In this document: positions 9,144-19,206 of the stretch, piece after piece
Layout of the letters: every line of letters starts with the position of its first letter
How positions within the stretch are numbered: the first letter of the stretch is position 1
NCBI RefSeq assembly: GCF_010367435.1
Contig: NZ_WJWY01000001.1
Location: forward strand, 1 to 64,000
From: Fusobacterium sp. IOR10
GTDB taxonomy: Bacteria; Fusobacteriota; Fusobacteriia; Fusobacteriales; Fusobacteriaceae
Reading direction: 5' to 3'
DNA length: 64,000 bases
The notes under the pieces: model-generated
Database searches by the model: none
What the model was told of the DNA's origin: nothing
What the model saw: only the letters and a program-made list of their open reading frames with translations
Translations under genes and position numbers: made by a program

Positions 9144-9172
9144 TAAAGCCATCTTTCCTTAAGATGGCTTTA
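9144..9172 (-). terminator. 12-bp hairpin between secF and alr
   Basis: TAAAGCCATCTT (9144-9155) and AAGATGGCTTTA (9161-9172) form a perfect 12-bp stem with a 5-nt loop. It lies 11 bp after the secF stop. A run of U after the stem is missing on both strands, so it may be a weak terminator, a processing site or a 3'-end stabiliser, leaving alr partly co-transcribed. Confidence 0.6.
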
Positions 9173-9182
9173 TATATTTTAA

Positions 9183-10118
9183 TTATACTACTATTTTTTC
9201 GTTGTTTTCTGATTCTTCCTTTTCAATATATTTACTTGTATCCACTTTTCCATCTCTATTTTTTTCCAATAAATATACTAGAGGAGTGGCTATAAATATA
9301 GAAGAATATGTTCCTGCTATTGTTCCTATTAATAATGTTGTTATAAATGTTCTTAAACTATCCCCACCAAATACCAATATAGCAATTATTGCTAGTAAAG
9401 TTGTTACTGATGTGTTAATAGATCTTGTTATAACTTGGTTTATACTTTTATCTAGTAACTCTCCAAAATTTGAATCTGATTTTCTCTTTAATGTTTCTCT
9501 TATTCTATCAAAAACAACTATTGTATCATTTATAGAATATCCCAGTATTGTTAACACAGCTGCTATAAATGGAGTGTTTATTTCATAACCTAAAAGGGCT
9601 ATTCCTCCAACTGCTATAAGTATATCATTCATCAGTGCAAGTATTGCAGCTATTGCAAATTTAAATTGGAATCTTAGAGTTATATAAAGAATTATCATCA
9701 TTCCACCAATTAAAAGGGACAATATAGCTGATTTTTTTAATTCTGACCCTACACTGGCTCCAACTTTATCTTCTTTTATAATTTCATATTTTCCAACTTC
9801 CTTAATATTATTATAAAATTCTATTTTTTGTTCCTCTGATATTTCTTCTATTCTTATAAGTAAATCATGTTCCTCTGATATTTGTACTTTTCTAGCATTT
9901 GGACTAAATTGTTCAATGCTTTTAGAAAGTTTATCCAAAGAAGTATTTACCTCTTTAGCATCTAAAACTTTTTCAAATTTTAATTGAAATAAATTTCCAC
10001 CTGAAAAATCTATCCCATAATTAAGACCCTTAGTAAATAAAGTTACCAAGGAAATTAGTATAGCTATAGCAGAAATGGAAACCCATCTTTTACTATTTTT
10101 TATTATTTGTATTTGCAT
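9183..10118 (-). CDS. secF: protein translocase subunit SecF
   Basis: The RND-like partner of SecD, which uses the proton-motive force to help release proteins crossing SecYEG (secY is at 55166). The 311-aa protein opens with one transmembrane helix, has a small periplasmic domain with the GLNYGIDFSGGNLFQLKF signature near residue 31, and ends with five helices including GYSINDTIVVFDRIRE. Length and topology are normal. Its start overlaps the secD 3' end by 26 bp, which points to translational coupling. A GGGGGAAAAAA ribosome binding site precedes the ATG. Confidence 0.95.
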   Translation of the reverse strand: MQIQIIKNSKRWVSISAIAILISLVTLFTKGLNYGIDFSGGNLFQLKFEKVLDAKEVNTSLDKLSKSIEQFSPNARKVQISEEHDLLIRIEEISEEQKIEFYNNIKEVGKYEIIKEDKVGASVGSELKKSAILSLLIGGMMIILYITLRFQFKFAIAAILALMNDILIAVGGIALLGYEINTPFIAAVLTILGYSINDTIVVFDRIRETLKRKSDSNFGELLDKSINQVITRSINTSVTTLLAIIAILVFGGDSLRTFITTLLIGTIAGTYSSIFIATPLVYLLEKNRDGKVDTSKYIEKEESENNEKIVV

Positions 10119-11343
10119 TTTTTTCCCCCTTTAGTCCAAACAACTTAGCATTCTTTACATTAAATACATTTACAAGTACATCCATAAAGACCCTTGTTAC
10201 TGTAATTGCTGTAAACATTGATGCTAAAGTTCCTATAGTTAAAGTTACAGCAAACCCTTTTACAGATCCTGTACCAAATACGAATAATATTGTTGTTATT
10301 ATTAAGGTTGTTATATTTGAATCAAATATTGCCACAAACCCCTTACTAAATCCTAATCTTATTGAACTATTAATTGTATTTCCAAACCTAAGCTCTTCCT
10401 TTACTCTTTCAAAAATAATTACGTTGGCATCTACAGCCATACCTGCAGATAATATAAGACCTGCAATTCCTGGCAATGTAAGAGTTGCGCCTATAAATTT
10501 AAGTATTCCAAATGTAATAATTCCAAAACACATTAATGCTAAATCTGCAACTAATCCTGGAATTCTATAAAATATAAACATGAATATTCCTATTAAAACT
10601 ATTCCAACTTTTGCTGCAACTAAACTAGCTGCAATGGATTCATCCCCTAAAGATGCTCCCACAGTTCTTGTTTCTATTATTTTTGCCTTTATAGGTAAAG
10701 ACCCTGAATTTAATAACATTGCTGTTTTTTTAGCCTCTTCAGCTGTGTAATTTCCACTGATACTTCCTGATCCTCCAGGAATTTCAGATTTGATAACTGG
10801 TGCTGTTTGAACTTTACCATCTAAAACTATAGCCAATTGATTACCAATATTTTCTCTAGTTATTTTAGCAAATTTTATAGCACCTTCTGGTTTTAATTCA
10901 AAGTTAATTTGAGGTTCTCCCAATTGTCCATAACCAAGTTGAGCTTTTTTTAAGGATTCCCCTGTTAATAGTGTTTCTCCTAAATTTCCATCTTTATCTA
11001 ATATTCTAAATTCCAATAAAGCTGTTTTCCCTATAACTTTTATTGCCTCTGTTGTATCCTTTACTCCTGGCAATTCTATTATTACTCTATTTGTTCCTGT
11101 TCTTTGTACAACTGATTCTGCAACTCCAATACCATTTATTCTTCTATCTAAAACCTCTATTAAACTGTCCATGGTTTCATTAGTTATAACTTCACCCTTT
11201 TCCTTTGGTTCAGCTTCTAAAACTGCATAAACCCCACCTTTAAGGTCTAATCCTAATTTTATAGGCTCTTTAAATATAAGATAAAACGAACCAGCTAATA
11301 TTGCTATCACCAGTATTAATTTTGAAAATATTTTAGAATTCAT
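10093..11343 (-). CDS. secD: protein translocase subunit SecD
   Basis: Forms the SecDF complex with the next gene. The N-terminal helix is followed by KLGLDLKGGVYAVLEAEP, the periplasmic P1 domain, then five helices with GMAVDANVIIFERVKEEL, a conserved RND-type transport motif. At 416 aa it is a compact SecD, shorter than the E. coli protein, as is usual in low-GC bacteria. GGAGGCATT precedes the ATG. It is encoded 18 bp after ruvX in the dusB-to-secF operon. Confidence 0.95.
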   Translation of the reverse strand: MNSKIFSKLILVIAILAGSFYLIFKEPIKLGLDLKGGVYAVLEAEPKEKGEVITNETMDSLIEVLDRRINGIGVAESVVQRTGTNRVIIELPGVKDTTEAIKVIGKTALLEFRILDKDGNLGETLLTGESLKKAQLGYGQLGEPQINFELKPEGAIKFAKITRENIGNQLAIVLDGKVQTAPVIKSEIPGGSGSISGNYTAEEAKKTAMLLNSGSLPIKAKIIETRTVGASLGDESIAASLVAAKVGIVLIGIFMFIFYRIPGLVADLALMCFGIITFGILKFIGATLTLPGIAGLILSAGMAVDANVIIFERVKEELRFGNTINSSIRLGFSKGFVAIFDSNITTLIITTILFVFGTGSVKGFAVTLTIGTLASMFTAITVTRVFMDVLVNVFNVKNAKLFGLKGEKNANTNNKK

Positions 11344-11360
11344 AATGCCTCCAGTAATTT

Positions 11361-11780
11361 TTATCTTTTAGAATCTAAAAAAGTTTGAAGTATTATTGCT
11401 GCTGCTATCTTATCCACAACTTTTCTTTTTTCTAAAGCTCCTTTTTTCCCACCATCAGTTAACATTCTATCAGCTGAAACTGTTGTAAGTCTTTCATCAA
11501 CTTCAAAAATTTCTAACCCTTCAATGTTATTATTTAGTTTTTCTATATATTCCCTAACTTTTTCAGCTTGTCTTTTTTCTGTTCCATCTAAACTTTTGGG
11601 AATTCCAACAACTAAAGATTTTGTATTATTTTCTTTTAATAACTCTTCTATTCTTTTTACTGATTTAACTTTCTTTCTGTTGATAACTTCAAGGGGTGTA
11701 GCTACAATCCCTAATAAATCTGATCTAGCTACACCTATCCTAACATCTCCAACATCTAAAGATATATATTTTTTATACAT
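11361..11780 (-). CDS. ruvX: putative pre-16S rRNA nuclease / Holliday junction resolvase RuvX (YqgF)
   Basis: An RNase H-fold nuclease of 139 aa. It has the N-terminal YISLDVGDVRIGVARSD motif with the first catalytic Asp, VVGIPKSLDGTE in the middle, a conserved Glu in VDERLTT, and the C-terminal Asp of VDKIAAAIIL. The family processes the 5' end of 16S rRNA in E. coli and was first proposed as a resolvase. It directly follows alaS, a neighbourhood seen in many bacteria. Confidence 0.92.
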   Translation of the reverse strand: MYKKYISLDVGDVRIGVARSDLLGIVATPLEVINRKKVKSVKRIEELLKENNTKSLVVGIPKSLDGTEKRQAEKVREYIEKLNNNIEGLEIFEVDERLTTVSADRMLTDGGKKGALEKRKVVDKIAAAIILQTFLDSKR

Positions 11781-11790
11781 ATTTCCCCTT

Positions 11791-14397
11791 TTATAATCTT
11801 TCTGTTAAGATTTCTTCAGCTTTATTTAAAGCTTCTCTAACCTTAGTTCCATCTTTTCCACCTGCTTGAGCAAAATCAGGTCTTCCTCCACCATTTCCAC
11901 CTGCTATTATTGCAAGTTGTTTAACTAAATCTCCAGCCTTAATCTTAGAAGTTAAGTCCTTAGTTACTCCAACTGTAAATATTGCTTTTTTATTATCTGA
12001 ACCTAAAATAACAATACAACTTCCTAGCTTATTTTTCACTTTGTCTATAATATCTCTTAAAGAACTTCCATCTTTATTTTCATATTTTTTAATCAAAACT
12101 TTAACCCCGTGTATTTCTCTAACCTCTTTAAACAAAGAAGCTACTTCATAACCTGAAAGCTTTAATTTTAGCTCTTCTAATTCTTTTTGAGAACTTTTTA
12201 ATTCATCTACAGTTTTTTCTACTTTTTCTTCCAATTTAGAAGAAGTTGTTTTTAATTTTTTAGAGATACTTCCCATGATTTTTTCCATTGTTTTAATACC
12301 TTCATAGGCTGTAAATCCTGTTTGAGCTTCTATTCTTCTTATTCCTGCTGCTATTCCTGTTTCTGAAACAATTTTAAATAATCCTATTTCTGAAACATTT
12401 TCAACATGTATTCCTCCACAAAGTTCTGTTGAAAAATCTCCAAAGGAAACTACTCTAACTATATCTTCATATTTATCACCAAATAAAGCCATTGCCCCTG
12501 TTTCCTTTGCTTCTTCCATTGACATATATCTAATATTTGAAGGTAAAGTTTTTGATATTTGAATGTTTACTAATCTTTCTACCTTTTCTAATTCTTCATC
12601 TGTTACTGGTTCATAGTGATTAAAATCAAATCTTAATCTCTCTGGAGTTACTAGAGAACCTGCCTGTTGAACATGATCTCCTAATATTTCTCTTAGAGCT
12701 TTTTGTAATAAGTGAGTAGCACTGTGATTTTTTGCCATTGCCACTCTTCTACTTTTATCAACTTTCATTTGAACTTCTATTCCATTTATAAAATCAGATA
12801 CTCCATCAGTGATTTTAACTGTGTGAATATATATGTCCTTTTGTTTTTGAACATCTAATACTTTTCCAACTGAAGTACCTATTGAAATAGTTCCGTTATC
12901 AGCTTTTTGTCCTCCAGACTCTGCATAAAAAGGTGTTTTGTCTGTTATTATCATATATGTATTTTCTTTTATTTTTGATATATGTAATATTTTCCCAGTT
13001 TCAACTAGCTTATCATAACCTGTGAATTTAGTTTTCCCATATTTATCAAAGAAAGTTTCAATGAAACTATCTTGTCCTTTTTCCATTATGATTTCCCTTG
13101 AACTTCTAGCTTTATTTCTTTGTTCTTCCATTTTTTCATCAAATTCATTTTTATATATTTTAATTCCATTTTCTTCACATATTTCTTCTGTTAATTCATA
13201 AGGAAATCCATAAGTATCATATAGTTTAAATGTTATTTCCCCAGGTAAATAATCCTTTTGTGATTCTTTAGCCTCTTCAATGGCATTCATAACATGTTGA
13301 ATTCCTTGATCCAAAGTATTTGAAAATTTTTCTTCTTCTATTTTAACAACTTTTTTAATATGCTTACTGTTTCCTTCTAAGTCTTTGTAAGAATCTTTCA
13401 TTAAATTTACAATAACATTTATTATTTCAAATAGGAATAAATTCTTTACCCCTAAAAGTCTTCCATGTCTTACTGCTCTTCTTAATATTCTTCTTAAAAC
13501 ATAGCCTCTTCCTTCATTTGAAGGTATTACACCATCATTTACTAAAAAAGTAACTGCTCTAACATGATCTGCTATAACCTTTAATGAAAAATCTATTTTT
13601 TCAGATGTTCCATATTTAACTCCAGCTATATCACCCATAGCTTGAACTATTGGAAATAATAAATCTGTTTCAAAGTTATTTGTTTTTTTTTGTAATACTG
13701 AAGTTATTCTTTCTAATCCTGCACCAGTGTCTATATTTTTCTTAGGTAATGGCTCTAAACTCCCATCTTCCATTCTATTCCATTCAGTAAATACTAAATT
13801 CCAAATTTCAATAAAACGATCGTCAGTTCCTTCGTCTCCAAGTTTAGAATTTTCGTCTCCACCAAACTTAACTCCCAAGTCAACATATATTTCTGAACAA
13901 GGTCCACAAGAACCTGTTGGTCCAGCTGCCCACCAGTTATCTTCTTCCCCTAATCTAACTATTCTTTCCTTTGGAAAATTACATTCTGATATCCAAAGCT
14001 CCTCTGCTTCGTCATCAGTTGTAAAAACAGAAACCCATAAACTTTCTTTATCTATCTCTAAAATTTTTGTTATAAATTCGTAAGACCAAGAAATTGCTTC
14101 TTTTTTGAAATAATCTCCAAATGAAAAATTTCCTAACATTTCAAAAAAAGTATGATGTCTTGCTGTTCTTCCAACATTTTCTAAATCGTTGGTTCTGATA
14201 CATTTTTGAAATGTTGTTACTCTAGGTGTTGGAGCTGCTTTTTGCCCTAAAAAGAAAGGCTTAAATGGAACCATCCCTGCCACTGTTAATAAAAGAGTTG
14301 GATCGTCTGGTATTAATGACGCACTCTCAAAATGTTTATGATTTTTACTTTCAAAGAACTCTATAAATTTACTTCTTACCTCGTTTCCTGTTAACAT
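11791..14397 (-). CDS. alaS: alanine--tRNA ligase
   Basis: Charges tRNA-Ala and clears mischarged Ser and Gly. The 868-aa protein is full length. The class II aminoacylation core includes RTARHHTFFEMLGNFSFGDYF, the editing domain has the zinc-binding HSATHLL and CGGIHV motifs, and the C-Ala domain ends in AGGNGGGRPDFAQAGG. No T-box leader is visible: it starts 23 bp after lptB inside the operon, so expression seems tied to the dusB promoter. Confidence 0.97.
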   Translation of the reverse strand: MLTGNEVRSKFIEFFESKNHKHFESASLIPDDPTLLLTVAGMVPFKPFFLGQKAAPTPRVTTFQKCIRTNDLENVGRTARHHTFFEMLGNFSFGDYFKKEAISWSYEFITKILEIDKESLWVSVFTTDDEAEELWISECNFPKERIVRLGEEDNWWAAGPTGSCGPCSEIYVDLGVKFGGDENSKLGDEGTDDRFIEIWNLVFTEWNRMEDGSLEPLPKKNIDTGAGLERITSVLQKKTNNFETDLLFPIVQAMGDIAGVKYGTSEKIDFSLKVIADHVRAVTFLVNDGVIPSNEGRGYVLRRILRRAVRHGRLLGVKNLFLFEIINVIVNLMKDSYKDLEGNSKHIKKVVKIEEEKFSNTLDQGIQHVMNAIEEAKESQKDYLPGEITFKLYDTYGFPYELTEEICEENGIKIYKNEFDEKMEEQRNKARSSREIIMEKGQDSFIETFFDKYGKTKFTGYDKLVETGKILHISKIKENTYMIITDKTPFYAESGGQKADNGTISIGTSVGKVLDVQKQKDIYIHTVKITDGVSDFINGIEVQMKVDKSRRVAMAKNHSATHLLQKALREILGDHVQQAGSLVTPERLRFDFNHYEPVTDEELEKVERLVNIQISKTLPSNIRYMSMEEAKETGAMALFGDKYEDIVRVVSFGDFSTELCGGIHVENVSEIGLFKIVSETGIAAGIRRIEAQTGFTAYEGIKTMEKIMGSISKKLKTTSSKLEEKVEKTVDELKSSQKELEELKLKLSGYEVASLFKEVREIHGVKVLIKKYENKDGSSLRDIIDKVKNKLGSCIVILGSDNKKAIFTVGVTKDLTSKIKAGDLVKQLAIIAGGNGGGRPDFAQAGGKDGTKVREALNKAEEILTERL

Positions 14398-14420
14398 GTT
14401 TCCTCCATAATTTTTTATTT

Positions 14421-15146
14421 TTAATCTAATTTAAAATTTTCCCCTAAGTATATTTTTTTTGCTATTTCATTTTTAGATATTTCCTCTGGAGTTCCACTTA
14501 CTAATACTTCTCCATTTGCCATGATATAAGCACGTTCTGTAATTCTCAAAGTTTCTCTAACACTATGATCTGTTATTAATATTCCTAACCCTCTTTTTTT
14601 CAAATATCTTATAATTTCTTGAATATCTTCTACAGCTATTGGATCAACCCCTGCAAAGGGTTCATCAAGAAGTATAAAATCTGGATCGTTGGCTATAGTT
14701 CTAGCTATTTCAACTCTTCTTCTTTCTCCCCCAGATAAAGAATACCCATAGGATTTTGATACGTGAGTTAATTTAAACTCTTCTAACAGTTCTTTCACTT
14801 TTTTATCTTGATCTTCCTTAGACATATTTTTCATTTCAAGAACAACATAAATATTTTCCTCCACTGTTAAATTTCTAAAAACTGAAGGTTCTTGAGCTAA
14901 ATAACCTATTCCTAAATTTGCTCTTTTATACATAGGATAAGTTGTTATATCCTTTCCATTACAATATACCTTTCCACTATCTGGAGATATTATCCCAGTT
15001 ATCATATAAAAGGTTGTTGTTTTCCCTGCTCCATTTGGCCCTAAAAGTCCAACTATTTCTCCCTTGTTAACTTTAAGAGTAACTTCATTTACAACTTTTC
15101 TTTTTCTATAGCTTTTACATAAACCTTGAGCTTGAATGCTTATCAT
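14421..15146 (-). CDS. lptB: lipopolysaccharide export ABC transporter ATPase LptB
   Basis: The cytoplasmic ATPase that powers lipopolysaccharide extraction by LptFG. The 241-aa protein has Walker A GPNGAGKT at 36-43, the Q-loop YLAQEPSVFR, the ABC signature LSGGERRRVEIAR, Walker B FILLDEPFAGVDP, and the switch His in ITDHSVRETL. The GVDPIAVEDIQ segment after Walker B is typical of LptB. It directly follows the lptC-like gene; its permease partners are in the other run at 4146-6294. Confidence 0.95.
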   Translation of the reverse strand: MISIQAQGLCKSYRKRKVVNEVTLKVNKGEIVGLLGPNGAGKTTTFYMITGIISPDSGKVYCNGKDITTYPMYKRANLGIGYLAQEPSVFRNLTVEENIYVVLEMKNMSKEDQDKKVKELLEEFKLTHVSKSYGYSLSGGERRRVEIARTIANDPDFILLDEPFAGVDPIAVEDIQEIIRYLKKRGLGILITDHSVRETLRITERAYIMANGEVLVSGTPEEISKNEIAKKIYLGENFKLD

Positions 15147-15156
15147 ATAAGCCCCC

Positions 15157-16563
15157 CTATTTTGATTTATAATTAACTAAAGTTTTCCCAAAAGTATTAA
15201 CTTTATTTGTTAATTGATTGTATATTATCCTATCTGCTGTACAAATAAGTTCTGCATTTTCTAATTTAGCAGATCCTTCTATTTCTGCTGTTTTTTTAAT
15301 ATCATTTATAGTACCAATTTTACCTGTTACTGTTGTAATTTTTTTATCCTTACCTGTATTTTCTACTTTAACATTCCCAATCATATTAAATATCTTATTT
15401 CCTAAATTTCCTTTAAACTTATCTCCAATTAAAATAGTTTTTCCATTTTTACTATTTAATATAATCTTATTATTTTTTTCTCCAGTTATTATTTCCTTAT
15501 CTAAATTCATATAAAGAATATCTGATTGAAATATTTGGTTATCTCTAGATACAACTACTTTATCTTTACCTTTTATTTCTGATATTTCATAACCTGAATT
15601 TCCCTTTTTTAAATTGATATTTAAATTGCTTCCCCTATAAGTTGATGTTATTTTTTCATTGCTTTTATCATCCACTGAAATCACTTTACCTGCAGCATTT
15701 CCATCAAAATTAAATACCATTTTATCTAAGTTTCCATTCATTTTATCTGAAGTGAACTTACCTTCTTTTCCTTTGTATAATTTCAAGTTAGAATTTTTTT
15801 CCAAATAAACTTCTGGCTCTTTGTTAATTTTTACTTCCTTGGTCAAATCATTATACCATAATTCTTTACCTTTAAGGATAACCCCATTATAATTTATTTC
15901 AAATGGGCTGAAGATTTCCAAAATTTTTGTACCACTATTATATCTTCCCTTATCAAAATTTCCCTTTAAAACATTTTTATTAGAAGTTATTGATTCAATT
16001 TTCCCGTTGCCATTTAAAGTTATAATTTTGTTACTAGAAGTATAGTTTGCTCTATCAGCTTTTAATTTTATATTATTGTTTATTAAGGTTACATTGTCTT
16101 CTAAATTTATATAACTAAACTCTCTATTGGTTCTGAAAATAGCACTATTAATTTCTAAATCTTCTTTTTTATTATAAGCTTTTAGTCCAGTGTCTGAACT
16201 AAGTAAATCCTTAAATTGATTATAGGCTAATTTTTCAGAATTAAATTCCCATCCCTCTCCATTACTTCCATAGATGTTGTTTTCTAAGAAAAGATTTTTT
16301 GCTGAATCTAATAGAGCATTATCTGATTTTAATTTCATATTTTTAAATTTAATATCTGAGTTTTCAAATGTTGTTGTATTTAATTTCACATTATCAATTT
16401 GTTTGCTCGCTTTTATTTTATATCCTAAAGAATTATAAGTTACATCTATTGTTTCTATTTTAGCTGAGACTTCCTTTATACCCTCTTCTTCTTTATAGTA
16501 GTTAAAATAACCTAAAATTAAAACCCCTACAAAAATCAATAAGTATACAACTTTTTTTATCAT
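15157..16563 (-). CDS. LptC/LptA-like periplasmic lipopolysaccharide transport protein
   Basis: A 468-aa protein with an N-terminal signal anchor (KKVVYLLIFVGVLILGYFNYY) and a long asparagine- and lysine-rich periplasmic region made of beta-strand repeats. These have the OstA/LptA look, with recurrent patterns such as KADRANYTSSNKIITLNGNG and ILKGKELWYNDLTKEVKI. The position immediately before lptB supports an LptC or LptA role. It is more than twice the size of E. coli LptC, so it may combine the LptC anchor with extra LptA-type bridge repeats. No separate lptA is seen in the window. Confidence 0.75.
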   Translation of the reverse strand: MIKKVVYLLIFVGVLILGYFNYYKEEEGIKEVSAKIETIDVTYNSLGYKIKASKQIDNVKLNTTTFENSDIKFKNMKLKSDNALLDSAKNLFLENNIYGSNGEGWEFNSEKLAYNQFKDLLSSDTGLKAYNKKEDLEINSAIFRTNREFSYINLEDNVTLINNNIKLKADRANYTSSNKIITLNGNGKIESITSNKNVLKGNFDKGRYNSGTKILEIFSPFEINYNGVILKGKELWYNDLTKEVKINKEPEVYLEKNSNLKLYKGKEGKFTSDKMNGNLDKMVFNFDGNAAGKVISVDDKSNEKITSTYRGSNLNINLKKGNSGYEISEIKGKDKVVVSRDNQIFQSDILYMNLDKEIITGEKNNKIILNSKNGKTILIGDKFKGNLGNKIFNMIGNVKVENTGKDKKITTVTGKIGTINDIKKTAEIEGSAKLENAELICTADRIIYNQLTNKVNTFGKTLVNYKSK

Positions 16564-16572
16564 TTTTCCCTC

Positions 16573-19206
16573 CTAGCTTAAGATTTTTTTAAGCTCATTA
16601 AATTTAAGTAATGCCTCCATTGGAGTTAAATTATTAATATCCACCTCTTTAACTAACCTAATTGCTAATTCTTCTTCCTTTGATAAATTATTATTCTCTA
16701 ATATTTTTTCATTTGTATCTTTATCTTTAGCTGGAGATGATTCTATAGTAGACTTATCATTGGAGCTAAATAAAATCATTTGTTCTTCACCTATTTTTTT
16801 TTCTATTATATTTTTTCTTCTCTCTAGAACTTCTAATATTTTTTTTGAACTTTTTAAAATTTCCCTAGGTAATCCAGCAAGCCTTGCTACTTCTATCCCA
16901 TAAGACTTATCTGCTCCCCCTTTTACAATTTCTCTTAAAAATTTTATTTCATTATTTTCTTCAGAAACTTCAATTCTATAATTTTCTGCACTTTCTAATC
17001 TATCTTCCAACTGAGTTAACTCATGATAATGAGTTGCAAATATTGTTTTAGCCTTTATTCTATCATGAATATATTCTGTTATTGCTGTTGCTATTGAAAT
17101 TCCGTCAAAGGTTGATGTTCCCCTTCCTATTTCATCTAAAACAATAAAGGACCTATCTGTGGCACTATTTAATATATTTGCCACTTCACTCATTTCCAAC
17201 ATAAATGTTGATTGCCCAGTCATTAAATCGTCACTGGCTCCTATTCTTGTGAAAATCTTATCAACTAATCCTATTTTCCCATAATCTGCTGGAATATACG
17301 ACCCTATATGAGCCATTATAATTATTAAAGCTATTTGTTTCATGTATGTTGATTTCCCTGACATATTTGGACCAGTTAATATTATGAAATTTTTATTACT
17401 CTTCATAATAACCTTATTTTTTATAAATTCTCCTGGTGGAATTAATTTTTCAACAATAGGATGTCTTCCTCCTATAATTTCTAAACTTTTGTCCTCACTA
17501 ATTTCAGGTTTTACATAGGAATTTTTTATTGCAACATGAGCTAGATTAGTCATTACATCTAAATATGCCAATTTAAAACTTAAGTCTTGAAGTTCTTCTT
17601 TATATTTTTTTATATTATTTGTTATCTCTTTAAACAAATAATATTCTATATTTTCTATTTTGTTTTTAGCATTTAATACCTTATCTTCATATTCTTTTAA
17701 TTCTGGTATAATATATCTTTCTGCATTGGTTAATGTTTGTTTTCTTATGTAATAATCAGGAACTAGTGATATATTTGATTTAGTGACCTCTAGAAAATAT
17801 CCAAAGACTTTATTATATTTTATTTTTAAACCTTTTATTCCTGTTTTCTCTTTTTCACATGTTTCTATTTTCAAAATATAATCTTTACCGTTATTGGAAA
17901 TATCCCTAAACTGATCTAGTTCTTCATTATAATCTGATTTTATTATTCCCCCTTCTCTTATTGAAAAAGGTGGCTCTTCAACTATAGCTTCTTCTATTAA
18001 ATTATAAATATCTATTAGTTTTTCAACTTTAATATCCAATATTTTATTATCATTTAAAATTTTATATAATTCTAAACTACTCATAATAGAGTTCTTTAAT
18101 GCAATTAAGTCCCTACCGTTAACAGTTTCTAAAATTAACTTTCCTATAATTCTTTCTATGTCATATATATTTTTTAACTGTTCTCTTATTTCTTCTCTCA
18201 ACAAAACTTCATTAATAAAAAATCCTATATCTTCTTGTCTTTGTTTAATTTTTTTTATATCAAGTAATGGATTTTTAACTATTTTTTTTAATAATCTGCT
18301 TCCCATTGAACTTTTGCAATGATCTAAAACCCAAAGTAAAGTTCCACTTGAAGTTTCACCTTTATAATTGGAAATTATATCTAAATTTTTCTGGGTAGTT
18401 AAATTTAATTCCATTACATTTTTTGAATTTACCCATAAAATATTTGTAAAGGGCAATTCTTTTCCCTTTTGTAAATCATTAACATATTTTAATATCATTC
18501 CAGCAACTAATATGATCTCTTCTTTTCCTTTAATTCCAAAACTATCTAATGATTTTATTTTAAAATATTCTAATAAATATTTTTTAGGATTTCTAATTGT
18601 TAAAGTTTTATTAATTTTAATGTTTTCTAACATTCTATAATTTTCAAGATTAGTTTTTATTTGAATATAGCTTTTCTCATCTGTTATTAATTCTTTAGGT
18701 GAAATTTTATTAACTTCCCCTAAAACCTTGTATATTAAATTATCCCCTTTAAACTCAGATACTTTAAACTCACCTGTCATTATATCCACATATGAAATTG
18801 CAGCTTTTTCATTTTTTAAAACCACACACATTAAATAATTATTTGTTTTTTCATCTAAATATTCAGTATCTATTATTGTTCCTGGAGTTATAACCCTAAC
18901 AACTTCTCTTTTTACTATTCCCTTTGCATTTTTAGGGTTTTCAGTTTGCTCACAAATAGCTACACTATAACCCTTGCTCACTAATTTTGAAATATAAGAA
19001 GCAATTGAATGATATGGAACTCCAGCAAGGGGAACGTCCATTTTTTTGTTTCTTCTTGTTAAGGTAATTCCTAATTCCTTTGAGGCTATTTTTGCATCTT
19101 CATAAAACATTTCATAAAAATCTCCAAGACGAAAAAGCAGTATACAATCCTTATACTGCTCTTTTATTTCATTATATTGTTTCATAAGAGGAGTCTCTTT
19201 ATCCAT
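16573..19206 (-). CDS. mutS: DNA mismatch repair protein MutS
   Basis: Recognises base mismatches and small loops and recruits MutL. The 877-aa protein begins with the mismatch-binding domain (TPLMKQYNEIKEQY, then LLFRLGDFYEMFYEDA carrying the Phe-x-Glu wedge motif) and ends with the ATPase core: TGPNMSGKSTYMKQ, DEIGRGTSTFDG and ATHYHELTQLE. Length is normal for MutS1. Its start overlaps the dusB stop by 8 bp. mutL is not in the window; the paralogue mutS2 lies at 33356. Confidence 0.97.
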   Translation of the reverse strand: MDKETPLMKQYNEIKEQYKDCILLFRLGDFYEMFYEDAKIASKELGITLTRRNKKMDVPLAGVPYHSIASYISKLVSKGYSVAICEQTENPKNAKGIVKREVVRVITPGTIIDTEYLDEKTNNYLMCVVLKNEKAAISYVDIMTGEFKVSEFKGDNLIYKVLGEVNKISPKELITDEKSYIQIKTNLENYRMLENIKINKTLTIRNPKKYLLEYFKIKSLDSFGIKGKEEIILVAGMILKYVNDLQKGKELPFTNILWVNSKNVMELNLTTQKNLDIISNYKGETSSGTLLWVLDHCKSSMGSRLLKKIVKNPLLDIKKIKQRQEDIGFFINEVLLREEIREQLKNIYDIERIIGKLILETVNGRDLIALKNSIMSSLELYKILNDNKILDIKVEKLIDIYNLIEEAIVEEPPFSIREGGIIKSDYNEELDQFRDISNNGKDYILKIETCEKEKTGIKGLKIKYNKVFGYFLEVTKSNISLVPDYYIRKQTLTNAERYIIPELKEYEDKVLNAKNKIENIEYYLFKEITNNIKKYKEELQDLSFKLAYLDVMTNLAHVAIKNSYVKPEISEDKSLEIIGGRHPIVEKLIPPGEFIKNKVIMKSNKNFIILTGPNMSGKSTYMKQIALIIIMAHIGSYIPADYGKIGLVDKIFTRIGASDDLMTGQSTFMLEMSEVANILNSATDRSFIVLDEIGRGTSTFDGISIATAITEYIHDRIKAKTIFATHYHELTQLEDRLESAENYRIEVSEENNEIKFLREIVKGGADKSYGIEVARLAGLPREILKSSKKILEVLERRKNIIEKKIGEEQMILFSSNDKSTIESSPAKDKDTNEKILENNNLSKEEELAIRLVKEVDINNLTPMEALLKFNELKKILS

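Noticed and set aside
9202-9588. 128-codon plus-strand open frame opposite secF
   Set aside because: It is the mirror of a hydrophobic coding sequence, has no ribosome binding site, and secF is clearly real.
13727-14083. 118-codon plus-strand frame opposite alaS
   Set aside because: Low-complexity Ser/Pro composition typical of an antisense shadow; alaS is intact on the minus strand.
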